From: Flavobacterium ustbae
GTDB taxonomy: Bacteria; Bacteroidota; Bacteroidia; Flavobacteriales; Flavobacteriaceae
DNA length: 64,000 nt
Direction of reading: 5' to 3'
Assembly (NCBI RefSeq): GCF_003946915.1
Contig: NZ_RPOC01000017.1
Coordinates: forward strand, 1-64,000
Below, in pieces: positions 27,473 through 34,356 of this stretch (positions are counted from its first letter, which is position 1; each line of letters begins with the position of its first letter). Made by a program: the position numbers and the translations under genes. The notes beneath the pieces were generated by a model. That model saw only the letters and a program-made list of their open reading frames with translations. It did no database searches and had not been told where the DNA came from.

Positions 27473-27583
27473 TTTTAAAAAGTAATATATTGATAATTAG
27501 GTTATTAAGTAGATTTTGTCGACTATAATTGCCTTTCGTCTAAAAAATTTTCATTATAAAAATGTCTTTTCTACATTTACTGA

Positions 27584-27655
27584 ACCATAACATTAGTAGG
27601 TTAGTTTATGGTAGATTTGGGGCAAAAAAGGCGGAAGAAATTTCGCCTTTTTTAT
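27584..27655 (+). ncRNA. Small RNA array, unit 3
   Basis: Same layout, 183 bp after unit 2. The terminator stem is GGCGGAA / TTTCGCC: the T-A pair of units 1 and 4 has become C-G, a compensatory change supporting a folded RNA. TACATTTAC lies just upstream. Confidence 0.82.
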
Positions 27656-27766
27656 TATAATAAACTTTGGATTTTTAAAAAGAATCAACAAAGGTTTTTA
27701 ATCGGATATTGTTGCCTTTTACCTGAAAAGTTTCATTAAAAAAAATATCTGCTCTATCTTTACAAG

Positions 27767-27841
27767 ACCATTAACATTAGTAGGTTAAGTTTATGGTAGA
27801 TTTGGGGCAAAAAAGGTGGAAGAAATTCCACCTTTTTTATT
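27767..27841 (+). ncRNA. Small RNA array, unit 4
   Basis: Same layout, 183 bp after unit 3, with one inserted T in the 5' stem (ACCATTAA). The conserved middle and terminator match unit 1. TATCTTTAC lies just upstream. The remaining DNA of the 850-bp gap between the PurF gene and sodA is the spacers of this array. Confidence 0.82.
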
Positions 27842-27904
27842 TTATTTTTTTTGAGAGAATAGATATAAGAAAATAGAGCAAAGACTTAAGCTTAAAACTA
27901 TAAA

Positions 27905-27937
27905 TAAAAAAAGACGAACAGCTTTCGCCATTCGTCT
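27905..27937 (-). terminator. Terminator after sodA
   Basis: Stem AGACGAA / TTCGTCT with an A-run on the plus strand (T-run in the sodA transcript), 27 bp past the sodA stop. Confidence 0.85.
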
Positions 27938-27963
27938 ATCTTCATTTTCTTTACTCTATTTTC

Positions 27964-28575
27964 TTATTTGTCTAAAGCAAATCTTCTAGCAACTTCTGTC
28001 CAGTTAATTACGCTAAAGAAAGCTTCAATATAATCTGGTCTTCTGTTTTGGTAGTTTAAGTAGTAAGCGTGTTCCCAAACGTCCATTCCTAAGATTGGAG
28101 TTCCGCCGTTACCAGCAACTTCTGGCATTAATGGGTTGTCTTGATTTGGAGTACCAACAACTTCTAATTTTCCGCCTTTTTGCACTGTTAACCAAGCCCA
28201 TCCTGAACCGAATTGTGTAGCTCCAGCTTTAGCAAATTTCGCTTTAAATTCTTCGAAAGATCCAAAAGAAGCTTCAATTGCAGCTAATAAATCTCCAGTA
28301 GGTAATCCTCCTCCGTTTGGAGACATTACAGTCCAGAATAAGTTGTGGTTGTAAAAACCTCCACCATTGTTACGAACTGCAGCGTTAGATTTGTCTAAAT
28401 TGATTAAGATATTTTCGATTGTTTTTCCTTCTAAATCTGTTCCAGCGATCGCTGCATTAAGATTTGTAGTGTATGCATTGTGGTGCTTTGTATGATGGAT
28501 TTCCATTGTACGCGCATCAATATGTGGTTCTAATGCATCGTATGCATAAGGTAATTGTGGTAATTCAAAAGCCAT
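27964..28575 (-). CDS. sodA: Superoxide dismutase, Mn/Fe family (probably Mn)
   Basis: 203 residues, no signal peptide, so cytoplasmic. It converts superoxide to H2O2 and O2. Metal ligands are visible: His in MEIHHTKHHNAY, His in GGGFYNHNLFW, and Asp and His in GMDVWEHAYYLNYQNRR. The active-site Gln in TPNQDNPL is placed as in manganese enzymes, so Mn or cambialistic use is more likely than Fe only. It is a single gene with its own terminator. Confidence 0.97.
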   Translation of the reverse strand: MAFELPQLPYAYDALEPHIDARTMEIHHTKHHNAYTTNLNAAIAGTDLEGKTIENILINLDKSNAAVRNNGGGFYNHNLFWTVMSPNGGGLPTGDLLAAIEASFGSFEEFKAKFAKAGATQFGSGWAWLTVQKGGKLEVVGTPNQDNPLMPEVAGNGGTPILGMDVWEHAYYLNYQNRRPDYIEAFFSVINWTEVARRFALDK

Positions 28576-28714
28576 GGTAAAATGATTTTTATGGTTTATA
28601 ATAATTTATTCCAAATTTAAACATTTAACTTTGGAATTGAAAATACTATTTCGTTATAATTGAATTTAATTAACTGATAATTTACATTTTTATCACATAA
28701 ATAGCTGAAAATCT

Positions 28715-29344
28715 TTATTTTCCATTAAAAGTGGTCATTGTATTTTCTAAACCTGCTGTTCCAAAAGTTCTAATTATTTCTGCAGAAATTTCATAGCGCT
28801 CTGGCAGTTGAGCTTCTTCTTCAGCAGTCCATTCTCCTAAAACATAATCTACCTGCTGACCTTTTTTAAATTGGTCGCTAATGCCAAATCTATAACGGGT
28901 ATAATTTTGTGTGTTTAAAACAAGATTAATGTTTTTTAAGCCGTTATGACCGCCGTCGCTCCCTTTTGGTTTGATTCTGATGGTTCCAAAAGAAAGATTC
29001 AAATCGTCTGTAATCACTAATATATTTTCTAGCGGAATATTTTCTTTGTCCATCCAGTACTTTACGGCTTTTCCGCTTAAATTCATGTACGTATTTGGTT
29101 TTAAAAGAAAAAAAGTTCTTCCTTTAAATTTATATTCAGCCAACGAACCTAATTTCACAGTTTCAAAAGATAGACTTTCTTTTTTGGCTAAAAAATCAAG
29201 TATTTTAAATCCGATGTTATGTCTGGTGTTTACGTATTCGGCTCCAATGTTTCCTAATCCTACAATTAAATATTTTTTCATATTATCTTCTATGTTCTCT
29301 TCTTTTGGTGTTGATGAAAACAGTTTTGTTATCCATTTTATCAT
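28715..29344 (-). CDS. pth: Peptidyl-tRNA hydrolase
   Basis: 209 residues as drawn; the conserved protein starts at MKKYLIVGLGNIG (29281), and the 21 residues before it (MIKWITKLFSSTPKEENIED) may or may not be translated. Catalytic His in YVNTRHNIGF, Asn in KPNTYMNLSGKAV, and Asp and Asn in ITDDLNLSFG / KGSDGGHNGLKNI are all present. It releases tRNA from stalled peptidyl-tRNA in the cytosol. It clusters with rplY and prs, as in many bacteria. Confidence 0.96.
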   Translation of the reverse strand: MIKWITKLFSSTPKEENIEDNMKKYLIVGLGNIGAEYVNTRHNIGFKILDFLAKKESLSFETVKLGSLAEYKFKGRTFFLLKPNTYMNLSGKAVKYWMDKENIPLENILVITDDLNLSFGTIRIKPKGSDGGHNGLKNINLVLNTQNYTRYRFGISDQFKKGQQVDYVLGEWTAEEEAQLPERYEISAEIIRTFGTAGLENTMTTFNGK

Positions 29345-29412
29345 TTGTCAAAAATAAGGTTAATTAGGGAATTAGGAAATGTGTTAATTAGATAATTTGT
29401 TTTTGACCGTAA

Positions 29413-29430
29413 TCCCGATAGCTATCGGGA
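29413..29430. repeat. 18-bp palindrome TCCCGATAGCTATCGGGA
   Basis: A perfect palindrome in the pth-rplY gap; a variant lies at about 44418-44435. The CCCGATA/TATCGGG motif is a frequent intergenic repeat in flavobacteria. Confidence 0.7.
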
Positions 29431-29488
29431 GCTAGGGTTTATGTAAAGTACGCAAAGTTTTCAAGATATTTATTCTCGTTTTTGCCTA

Positions 29489-29590
29489 CATTTTGTCAGG
29501 CTGAGCAAAGTCTAAGCCCACACAAGTAGCTGCATAATCTAATGATTTTACTTTGCACGAGCTTCGACTTCGCTCAGCCTGACAAGAATT
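29489..29590. repeat. Inverted repeat TGTCAGGCTGAGC...GCTCAGCCTGACA
   Basis: Arms TTTGTCAGGCTGAGC and GCTCAGCCTGACAA enclose about 70 bp with GAGCTTCGACTTCGC. It belongs to the abundant flavobacterial GTCA-type repeats (compare 39731-39831 and the single arm near 38795-38815). The 350 bp between pth and rplY hold only such repeats and the rplY terminator. Confidence 0.75.
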
Positions 29591-29650
29591 TGACACAAGA
29601 CTTTTAAATCTTAGCTCCTCAAAACCTTTGTCTCTTTGTGCCTCAAAAAA

Positions 29651-29680
29651 AAAGCCCCAATCGTAAGATTGAGGCTTTTT
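29651..29680 (-). terminator. Terminator after rplY
   Basis: Stem AAAGCC-CAAT / ATTG-GGCTTT (one mismatch) with A/T-runs, 17 bp past the stop. Confidence 0.8.
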
Positions 29681-29696
29681 GTATAGTTTGAAAAAA

Positions 29697-30308
29697 TTAT
29701 TTTTTCTTTCCTTTTGCAGGAGCTTTTGCAGCTTTTGCAGCTTCTTGAGCAGCTTTCATAGCAGCACGAGAGATTCTTACTTGAGCAACAACTGTGTTGT
29801 CTGGGTGCATAATTTTGTACTCTGGTTTTCCAACTTTAGTAACATATAATTTGTTACCCATTTCAAGTGGAGTAATGTCAGCCTCAACAAAGTCAGGAAG
29901 ATTTGCTGGTAAAGCTTTAACTTTTAATTTACGTTGGTTTAAACGTAAAACACCTCCCGCAAGAACACCTTTAGATGTACCAACGATTTTTACAGGAACT
30001 TCCATAGTGATTTCTTTATCATCAAATAATTGGAAGAAGTCAATGTGTAAAATTTTGTCAGATACTGGGTGAACTTGGATATCTTGCAAAATTGCGTTGA
30101 ATGATTTTCCTTTTCCAAGTTCGATCACAACTGTGTGAGCGTTTGGAGTGTAAACCAAGTTTTTGAATGCAGTAACGTCTGCTGAGAAATGTACTGCTTG
30201 GTTTCCTCCGTATAAAACGCAAGGTACCTGTCCAGCATTACGTAAGGCTTTAGTTGACACTTTACCCACGCTTTCTCTTTCTGATCCTTTAATTGTAATC
30301 GATTTCAT
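29697..30308 (-). CDS. rplY: 50S ribosomal protein L25 / general stress protein Ctc
   Basis: 203 residues: the N-terminal 5S-rRNA-binding L25 domain (SITIKGSERESVGKVSTKALR...VPCVLYGG) plus the C-terminal TL5/CTC domain (about 95-180, MEVPVKIVGTSKGVLAGGVL), then an Ala/Lys-rich tail (AAKAAKAPAKGKKK). The two-domain length is normal outside enterics. It lies 73 bp downstream of prs on the same strand. Confidence 0.97.
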   Translation of the reverse strand: MKSITIKGSERESVGKVSTKALRNAGQVPCVLYGGNQAVHFSADVTAFKNLVYTPNAHTVVIELGKGKSFNAILQDIQVHPVSDKILHIDFFQLFDDKEITMEVPVKIVGTSKGVLAGGVLRLNQRKLKVKALPANLPDFVEADITPLEMGNKLYVTKVGKPEYKIMHPDNTVVAQVRISRAAMKAAQEAAKAAKAPAKGKKK

Positions 30309-30381
30309 TGTAAAAAAATATAGTTATTAAATAAATATTCTAATTCTGTTTGTAGTGAGATTGCTTCGTTCCTCGCAACGA

Positions 30382-31323
30382 CTACATTATAAATTTTCCA
30401 CTGATGGAATTGTTGTGGTGAACCATTTGCATTACCTCAGCAAATAAAGGTGCACAGCTTACCACTTTTATTTTCTTAGATTCCTTCTTTAACGGAATCG
30501 AATCTGTTACGATTAATTCTGTTAATTTAGAATTTTCGATTTTTTCGTAAGCACCGCCAGATAAAATAGCGTGTGTACAAATTGCTCTAACGCTTAGTGC
30601 TCCTTTTTCGATCATTAGGTCTGCAGCTTTCGCTAAAGTTCCACCTGTATCGATCATGTCGTCTACTAAGATCACGTTGCGTCCTTTTACTTCACCAATA
30701 AGTTCCATAGTGTCGATAACGTTGGCTGCTTTTCTTTGTTTGTAACAGATTACTACATCTGATTCTAAAAACTTAGAGTAAGCATATGCTCTTTTTGAAC
30801 CTCCCATATCTGGAGATGCAATTGTCAGATTTTCTAAATTTAAACTTTCTACGTATGGTAAAAAGATTGTAGATGCAAATAAATGATCTACTGGTTTTTC
30901 AAAGAATCCTTGAATTTGGTCTGCATGCAGATCCATTGTCATGATTCTTGTTGCTCCTGCAGCTGTTAATAGGTTTGCTACTAACTTTGCTCCAATCGGA
31001 ACTCTTGGTTTGTCTTTTCTATCTTGTCTTGCCCAACCAAAATAAGGCATAACAGCTGTAATATGTCTTGCCGATGCACGTTTTGCTGCATCAATCATTA
31101 ACAACAATTCCATCAGATTATCTGCACTTGGAAAAGTTGAGCATACGATAAAAACTCGTAATCCTCTAATTGATTCTTCGTAAGATGGCTGAAATTCTCC
31201 ATCACTATACGTTGACATCGTTACTTTTCCTAACGGAATCCCGTAGTCTTTTGCAATTTTTTCTGCAAGATAAACACTTTGTGAACAAGCAAAAATTTTA
31301 GCTTCTGGTTCTAGGTGCGACAT
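30382..31323 (-). CDS. prs: Ribose-phosphate pyrophosphokinase
   Basis: 313 residues. It makes PRPP from ribose-5-phosphate and ATP. Motifs: MTMDLHADQIQGFF (divalent-cation site), the PRPP loop NVILVDDMIDTGGTLAKAA, and the flexible loop ARQDRKDKPRVPIGAK. It provides substrate for the PurF gene in this window. The prs-rplY-pth order fits a classical cluster. Confidence 0.98.
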   Translation of the reverse strand: MSHLEPEAKIFACSQSVYLAEKIAKDYGIPLGKVTMSTYSDGEFQPSYEESIRGLRVFIVCSTFPSADNLMELLLMIDAAKRASARHITAVMPYFGWARQDRKDKPRVPIGAKLVANLLTAAGATRIMTMDLHADQIQGFFEKPVDHLFASTIFLPYVESLNLENLTIASPDMGGSKRAYAYSKFLESDVVICYKQRKAANVIDTMELIGEVKGRNVILVDDMIDTGGTLAKAADLMIEKGALSVRAICTHAILSGGAYEKIENSKLTELIVTDSIPLKKESKKIKVVSCAPLFAEVMQMVHHNNSISGKFIM

Positions 31324-31608
31324 TATATGTGTTGTTTTATTCCGCTACATTTAATAGAATTTTACTCTATCATTTCTGCAAAGCTCGATACGCTTAAATG
31401 TCTCGGATGTAGTTAGTTGTGTGTGCTTCGTTTTAACGAGCTGCAAATTTATAAAATTAATCGAACACTGAAAGTAAAATTTTGAGATTTTTTATTAGAA
31501 TTTTTAATTTTATTTTTTACATTTGCACCGTGTTAAAGGAATGGGCACAGAAATGAACTCATTCTATTGCGTTAAAATAATCACTTTGATTGTTTTTTCG
31601 TCTGCTAA

Positions 31609-31688
31609 GCCCGGATGGCGGAATTGGTAGACGCGCTGGTCTCAAACACCTGTGGGAAACCGTGCCGGTTCGACTCCGGCTCCGGGTA
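31609..31688 (+). tRNA. tRNA-Leu (anticodon CAA)
   Basis: Acceptor arms GCCCGGA / TCCGGGT (G1-U72 wobble), D-arm GGCGGAATTGGTAGACGC, anticodon loop CTCAAAC giving CAA, a long variable arm (class II), T-arm GCCGG-TTCGACT-CCGGC. CCA is not encoded. One U-U mismatch lies in the anticodon stem. Confidence 0.95.
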
Positions 31689-31691
31689 CAA

Positions 31692-31719
31692 AACCTCTTC
31701 TTAACCGAAGAGGTTTTTT
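31692..31719 (+). terminator. Terminator after tRNA-Leu(CAA)
   Basis: Stem AACCTCTTC / GAAGAGGTT followed by seven T. Confidence 0.9.
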
Positions 31720-31774
31720 TGTTTAAATCATATATGTTATTAAACAAAAAATAAATTCCATTTTAAACTCAATT

Positions 31775-31855
31775 AGATTTACCGCAAAGAGAAATAAGAT
31801 TTACGTCAAAGTTCGGAAAGTTTTATATGGCTTTGCGAACCTTTGTGTTTTTAAC
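31775..31855. repeat. Degenerate copy of the TTTGCG-type palindromic element
   Basis: Contains AAGTTCGGAAAGTTTTATATGG and GGCTTTGCGAACCTTTG flanked by ACCGCAAAGAG and GTTTTTAACTTTGCG, recalling the core of the element at 110-276 but shorter and with mismatches. It lies between tRNA-Leu and tRNA-Asp. Confidence 0.55.
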
Positions 31856-31974
31856 TTTGCGTTTAAATAATTTTGAAAAGAAAGGGAATTCTTCTTTTTT
31901 GATAAAAACTTCAATTTTTAAAATATTGGAATTTAACCAATTAAAAATTTCTTCATTTTTATTCGTAAAAACGC

Positions 31975-32004
31975 TTGCAGAAATGAAATTCTGTTGTATT
32001 TTTG
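31975..32004 (+). promoter_or_regulatory. Promoter of tRNA-Asp
   Basis: TTG at 31975-31977, 19-bp spacer, TATTTTTG at 31997-32004; tRNA starts 18 bp later. Confidence 0.75.
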
Positions 32005-32022
32005 CACCCACAATACAAGCAG

Positions 32023-32096
32023 GGTTTGGTAGTTCAGTTGGTTAGAATACATGCCTGTCACGCATGGGGTCGCGGGTTCGAGTCCCGTCCAGACCG
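32023..32096 (+). tRNA. tRNA-Asp (anticodon GTC)
   Basis: Acceptor GGTTTGG / CCAGACC (one G-U pair), anticodon loop CTGTCAC giving GTC, T-arm GCGGG-TTCGAGT-CCCGT, discriminator G. CCA is not encoded. It is followed by a terminator, a GIY-YIG gene and a partial copy of itself. Confidence 0.95.
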
Positions 32097-32109
32097 CTTA
32101 GTTTTTTAA

Positions 32110-32141
32110 AAATGCCTTTCGAAAGAAAGGCATTTTTTTTT
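32110..32141 (+). terminator. Terminator after tRNA-Asp
   Basis: Stem AAATGCCTTTC / GAAAGGCATTT with GAAA loop and a nine-T run. Confidence 0.9.
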
Positions 32142-32164
32142 GTTTATACTTAAAGCTTACTATT

Positions 32165-32410
32165 ATGTTTTACGTTTATATTATTTATTCAAAAACTTTT
32201 GATGTCTACTATAAAGGCTTTAGTGAAAATGTAGATCAAAGATTGATATATCATAATGAAAATAGAAGTAAATATACGGCTAATAAAGGACCTTGGGAAT
32301 TAGTTTATTTAAAAGGTTTTGAAACTAAAAGAGAAGCTTTAATTGAAGAATTACGGTTGAAAAAATTGAATCGTAAATCAATTGAAGCTCTGATTCAAGA
32401 CAGAAAATAA
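32165..32410 (+). CDS. GIY-YIG nuclease-domain protein (YhbQ/UPF0213 type)
   Basis: 81 residues, essentially one domain. The nuclease signature is FYVYIIYSKTFDVYYKGFSE (GIY-YIG as VYI...YYKG), with the conserved Arg and His in VDQRLIYHNENRSKYT and Glu in ETKREALIEELRLK. It is complete for this family of minimal GIY-YIG proteins, whose function is unknown. Its stop codon touches a tRNA-Asp fragment, so the gene is enclosed between a whole tRNA-Asp and a 3' partial copy. That suggests insertion or mobility at the tRNA, but is inference. Confidence 0.9.
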   Translation: MFYVYIIYSKTFDVYYKGFSENVDQRLIYHNENRSKYTANKGPWELVYLKGFETKREALIEELRLKKLNRKSIEALIQDRK

Positions 32411-32476
32411 GTTGGTTAGAATACATCCCTGTCATCTCGTCTAGTGACGAGACGGGTTCGAGTCCCGTCCAGACCG
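32410..32476 (+). pseudogene. Partial, altered copy of tRNA-Asp
   Basis: Begins AGTTGGTTAGAATACAT and ends GGGTTCGAGTCCCGTCCAGA followed by CCG, matching the D-arm and the T-arm/acceptor 3' end of the intact tRNA-Asp. The 5' acceptor strand is missing (replaced by the GIY-YIG gene's end), and the anticodon-stem region has been replaced by a small hairpin (CTCGTC / GACGAG). It cannot fold as a tRNA. Confidence 0.85.
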
Positions 32477-32487
32477 CTTAAATTTAG

Positions 32488-32515
32488 AAAGTCTTTCCTT
32501 AAAGGGAGAGACTTT
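32488..32515 (+). terminator. Terminator after the tRNA-Asp fragment
   Basis: Imperfect stem AAAGTCTTTCC / GGGAGAGACTTT with T-run; sequence unlike the terminator after the intact tRNA. Confidence 0.8.
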
Positions 32516-32520
32516 TTTTT

Positions 32521-32657
32521 TTGGATTTAACCGCAATGAAAAATTTCACATAGAATTTCAGAACATAGCCCAAGGTTTCAACCTTGGGTACGCAATCAAT
32601 ATCACATTACGGAATCACAATACGTTTCCCAAGGTTGAGACCTTTGGCTATGGTTTT
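32521..32657. repeat. 137-bp direct repeat, copy 1
   Basis: Almost identical to 32808-32945. It starts GGATTTAACCGCAATG and carries internal inverted arms ATAGCCCAAGGTTTCAACC and the CCCAAGGTT...GGCTAT partner. Confidence 0.85.
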
Positions 32658-32807
32658 TTCGTAAAAGTTTTTTTAATCTCGTAAAGTTGCTAGATACAAA
32701 GTTTTTTACTCTCGCAGATTTTGCAGATCTTTAGATTATTTCTTTCCTATTAAAAATTAAATCAGCTTAATTGGCCAAATCTGTGAGACAAACAAAATCC
32801 TTTCTTT

Positions 32808-32945
32808 TTGGATTTAACCGCAATGAAAAATTTCACATAGAATTTCAGAACATAGCCCAAGGTTTCAACCTTGGGTACGCAATCAATATCACATTACGGA
32901 ATCACAATACGTTTCCCAAGGTTAAAACCTTGGGCTATGGTTTTT
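32808..32945. repeat. 137-bp direct repeat, copy 2
   Basis: Second copy, 287 bp after the first. Differences are concentrated at the distal arm, where this copy reads GGTTAAAACCTTGGGCTATG and restores better pairing with its own proximal arm. The rest of 32946-33160 is made of short AAATCTGCG / TTTGCG repeats; no gene. A 78-codon frame through the copy is ignored. Confidence 0.85.
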
Positions 32946-33160
32946 CTCTAAAAGGATTCGGAGAATCTCCGTTCGAAATGTCAAAAATCCTCTGCGTTAT
33001 CTGCTAAAATCTTTTTAAATCTGCGTGAAACAAAAAAACCTTTTTAATCCATATAATCTGTGGCTAAAAAAACTTTGCGTCTTAGCGACTTTGCGAGCAT
33101 ATTTCAACGCCTAATAAAGAATTTTAGCGAACTTTGCGTAAACCTTAGCGGTTAAAAACT

Positions 33161-33985
33161 ATGGAACAATCACCCTTTAAAGTAGACAAATATTACATCA
33201 AGAGAGTAGATGCTGACCCAAAAAGCATTTATTGTCATCATGATATAATGGGTGAATTGTTAGTTCCAACTCATAAACACGAAAAAGCACAAATGCTTTA
33301 TGCCGAAGGCGACGTAGTTTTTGTGACAACCGAATCAAAATCTTATTTTTTACCTGCAAGACATTTTATATGGATTCCCGCTGGATTAGAACACAGCATT
33401 GAACCAAAGTCAGAACATGTGATGATGCGGAATCTTTATTTTCCGGTTGAAGAAAATGAAGATGAATTTTATAAAAATGAAGGCATTTATCCCGTAAATA
33501 ATCTTTTGCTTCAAATGATGCTTTTTACCAATCGTTGGAATGGCGATCTCGAAGAAGGAACTCCCAATTTTAGCATCGCAAAAGCCATAAAAGCGATTTT
33601 GCCGCAAATCTGTCCAACGAATCTTCCGTTAGAATTGCCACAGCCAAAAGACAAGCGTTTAGGTAAAATTCTGCGTTATGTGGAGAATAATTTGGGAGAA
33701 ACTATTCTCTTTTCGAATGTCGCGCATGAGTTTGGCTATAGTGAAAGGTCGTTGTCAAGATTATTCCAGAAAGATCTCGGGATGTCTTTTATTCAATATT
33801 ATACCATTAGAAGAATTTTAAGAGCGATCGAATTGCTGTTAGAAAGAAAACTTTCGGTAAAAGAAGTAGCCGAAGAAGTTGGTTACAACAGTGTTCCTAC
33901 ATTCAGTAATACCTTTTTTAAAATTCTCGGCCAAAGACCTTCTGATTACTTAAATGGGGAGGAAATTTTGGAGCAAACTAAATAG
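33161..33985 (+). CDS. AraC-family transcriptional regulator with cupin sensor
   Basis: 274 residues. N-terminal cupin-like domain (HDIMGELLVPTHKHEKAQMLYAE, LPARHFIWIPAGLEHSIEP); C-terminal AraC HTH pair (ILFSNVAHEFGYSERSLSRLFQKDLG and LSVKEVAEEVGYNSVPTFSNTFFKILGQRPSDYL). It stands just before the TolC/HlyD/MFS efflux operon on the same strand and probably regulates it. A direct repeat around 34238-34276 could be its site. Confidence 0.92.
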   Translation: MEQSPFKVDKYYIKRVDADPKSIYCHHDIMGELLVPTHKHEKAQMLYAEGDVVFVTTESKSYFLPARHFIWIPAGLEHSIEPKSEHVMMRNLYFPVEENEDEFYKNEGIYPVNNLLLQMMLFTNRWNGDLEEGTPNFSIAKAIKAILPQICPTNLPLELPQPKDKRLGKILRYVENNLGETILFSNVAHEFGYSERSLSRLFQKDLGMSFIQYYTIRRILRAIELLLERKLSVKEVAEEVGYNSVPTFSNTFFKILGQRPSDYLNGEEILEQTK

Positions 33986-33989
33986 TTAT

Positions 33990-34175
33990 CTCACGCAGAA
34001 TTTTTGGTTTCACGCAGATTTAAAAAGATTAAAGCAGATTTAATTTTGATTTTTCTGTGTTGGAATGTATAATTTTTCTCCCGCAGATTTTGGAGATTGA
34101 GCAGATAAATATTATAAAAAATCTGCCAGATCTGCTTAAATCCATTTAAATCTGCGTGAAACCTTTTTTAGCTAA
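33990..34175. repeat. Palindromic AATCTGCGTGAAA-type repeat region
   Basis: Arms CACGCAGATTTAAAAAGATT near 34010 and AAATCTGCGTGAAAC near 34145, with inner GCAGATTT...AAATCTGC partners. The same sequence family recurs at 38655-38790. No gene. Confidence 0.7.
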
Positions 34176-34235
34176 ACCATTGAAAATCTGTTTGAAACAA
34201 AATGATTCTAATTTTTTGTACCTCAATATTTTAAT

Positions 34236-34276
34236 ATAACGTTTTCGGAAAAAGAAATTTTAACGTTTGGCCGAAA
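34236..34276 (+). promoter_or_regulatory. Direct repeat upstream of the efflux operon (possible AraC site)
   Basis: AACGTTTTCGGAAA at 34238 and AACGTTTGGCCGAAA at 34262, 24 bp apart, about 90 bp upstream of the TolC gene. AraC-type regulators often bind direct repeats two turns apart. Role is inferred. Confidence 0.45.
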
Positions 34277-34356
34277 TGAATATGTTCTTGGCTTTTAATA
34301 ATTATCAGTCAACGAAAAAATGAAGGAACTTTGCAGCATCAAATAGTTAAATATTC

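Noticed and set aside
27117..27963. Reading the four repeats as a CRISPR array
   Set aside because: Repeat units are about 73 bp with spacers of about 110 bp, each has a promoter and a terminator, and no cas gene is near.
32771..33007. 78-codon frame in the direct-repeat region
   Set aside because: It is made entirely of repeat DNA, and the same sequence occurs in the other copy without an open frame of equal length.
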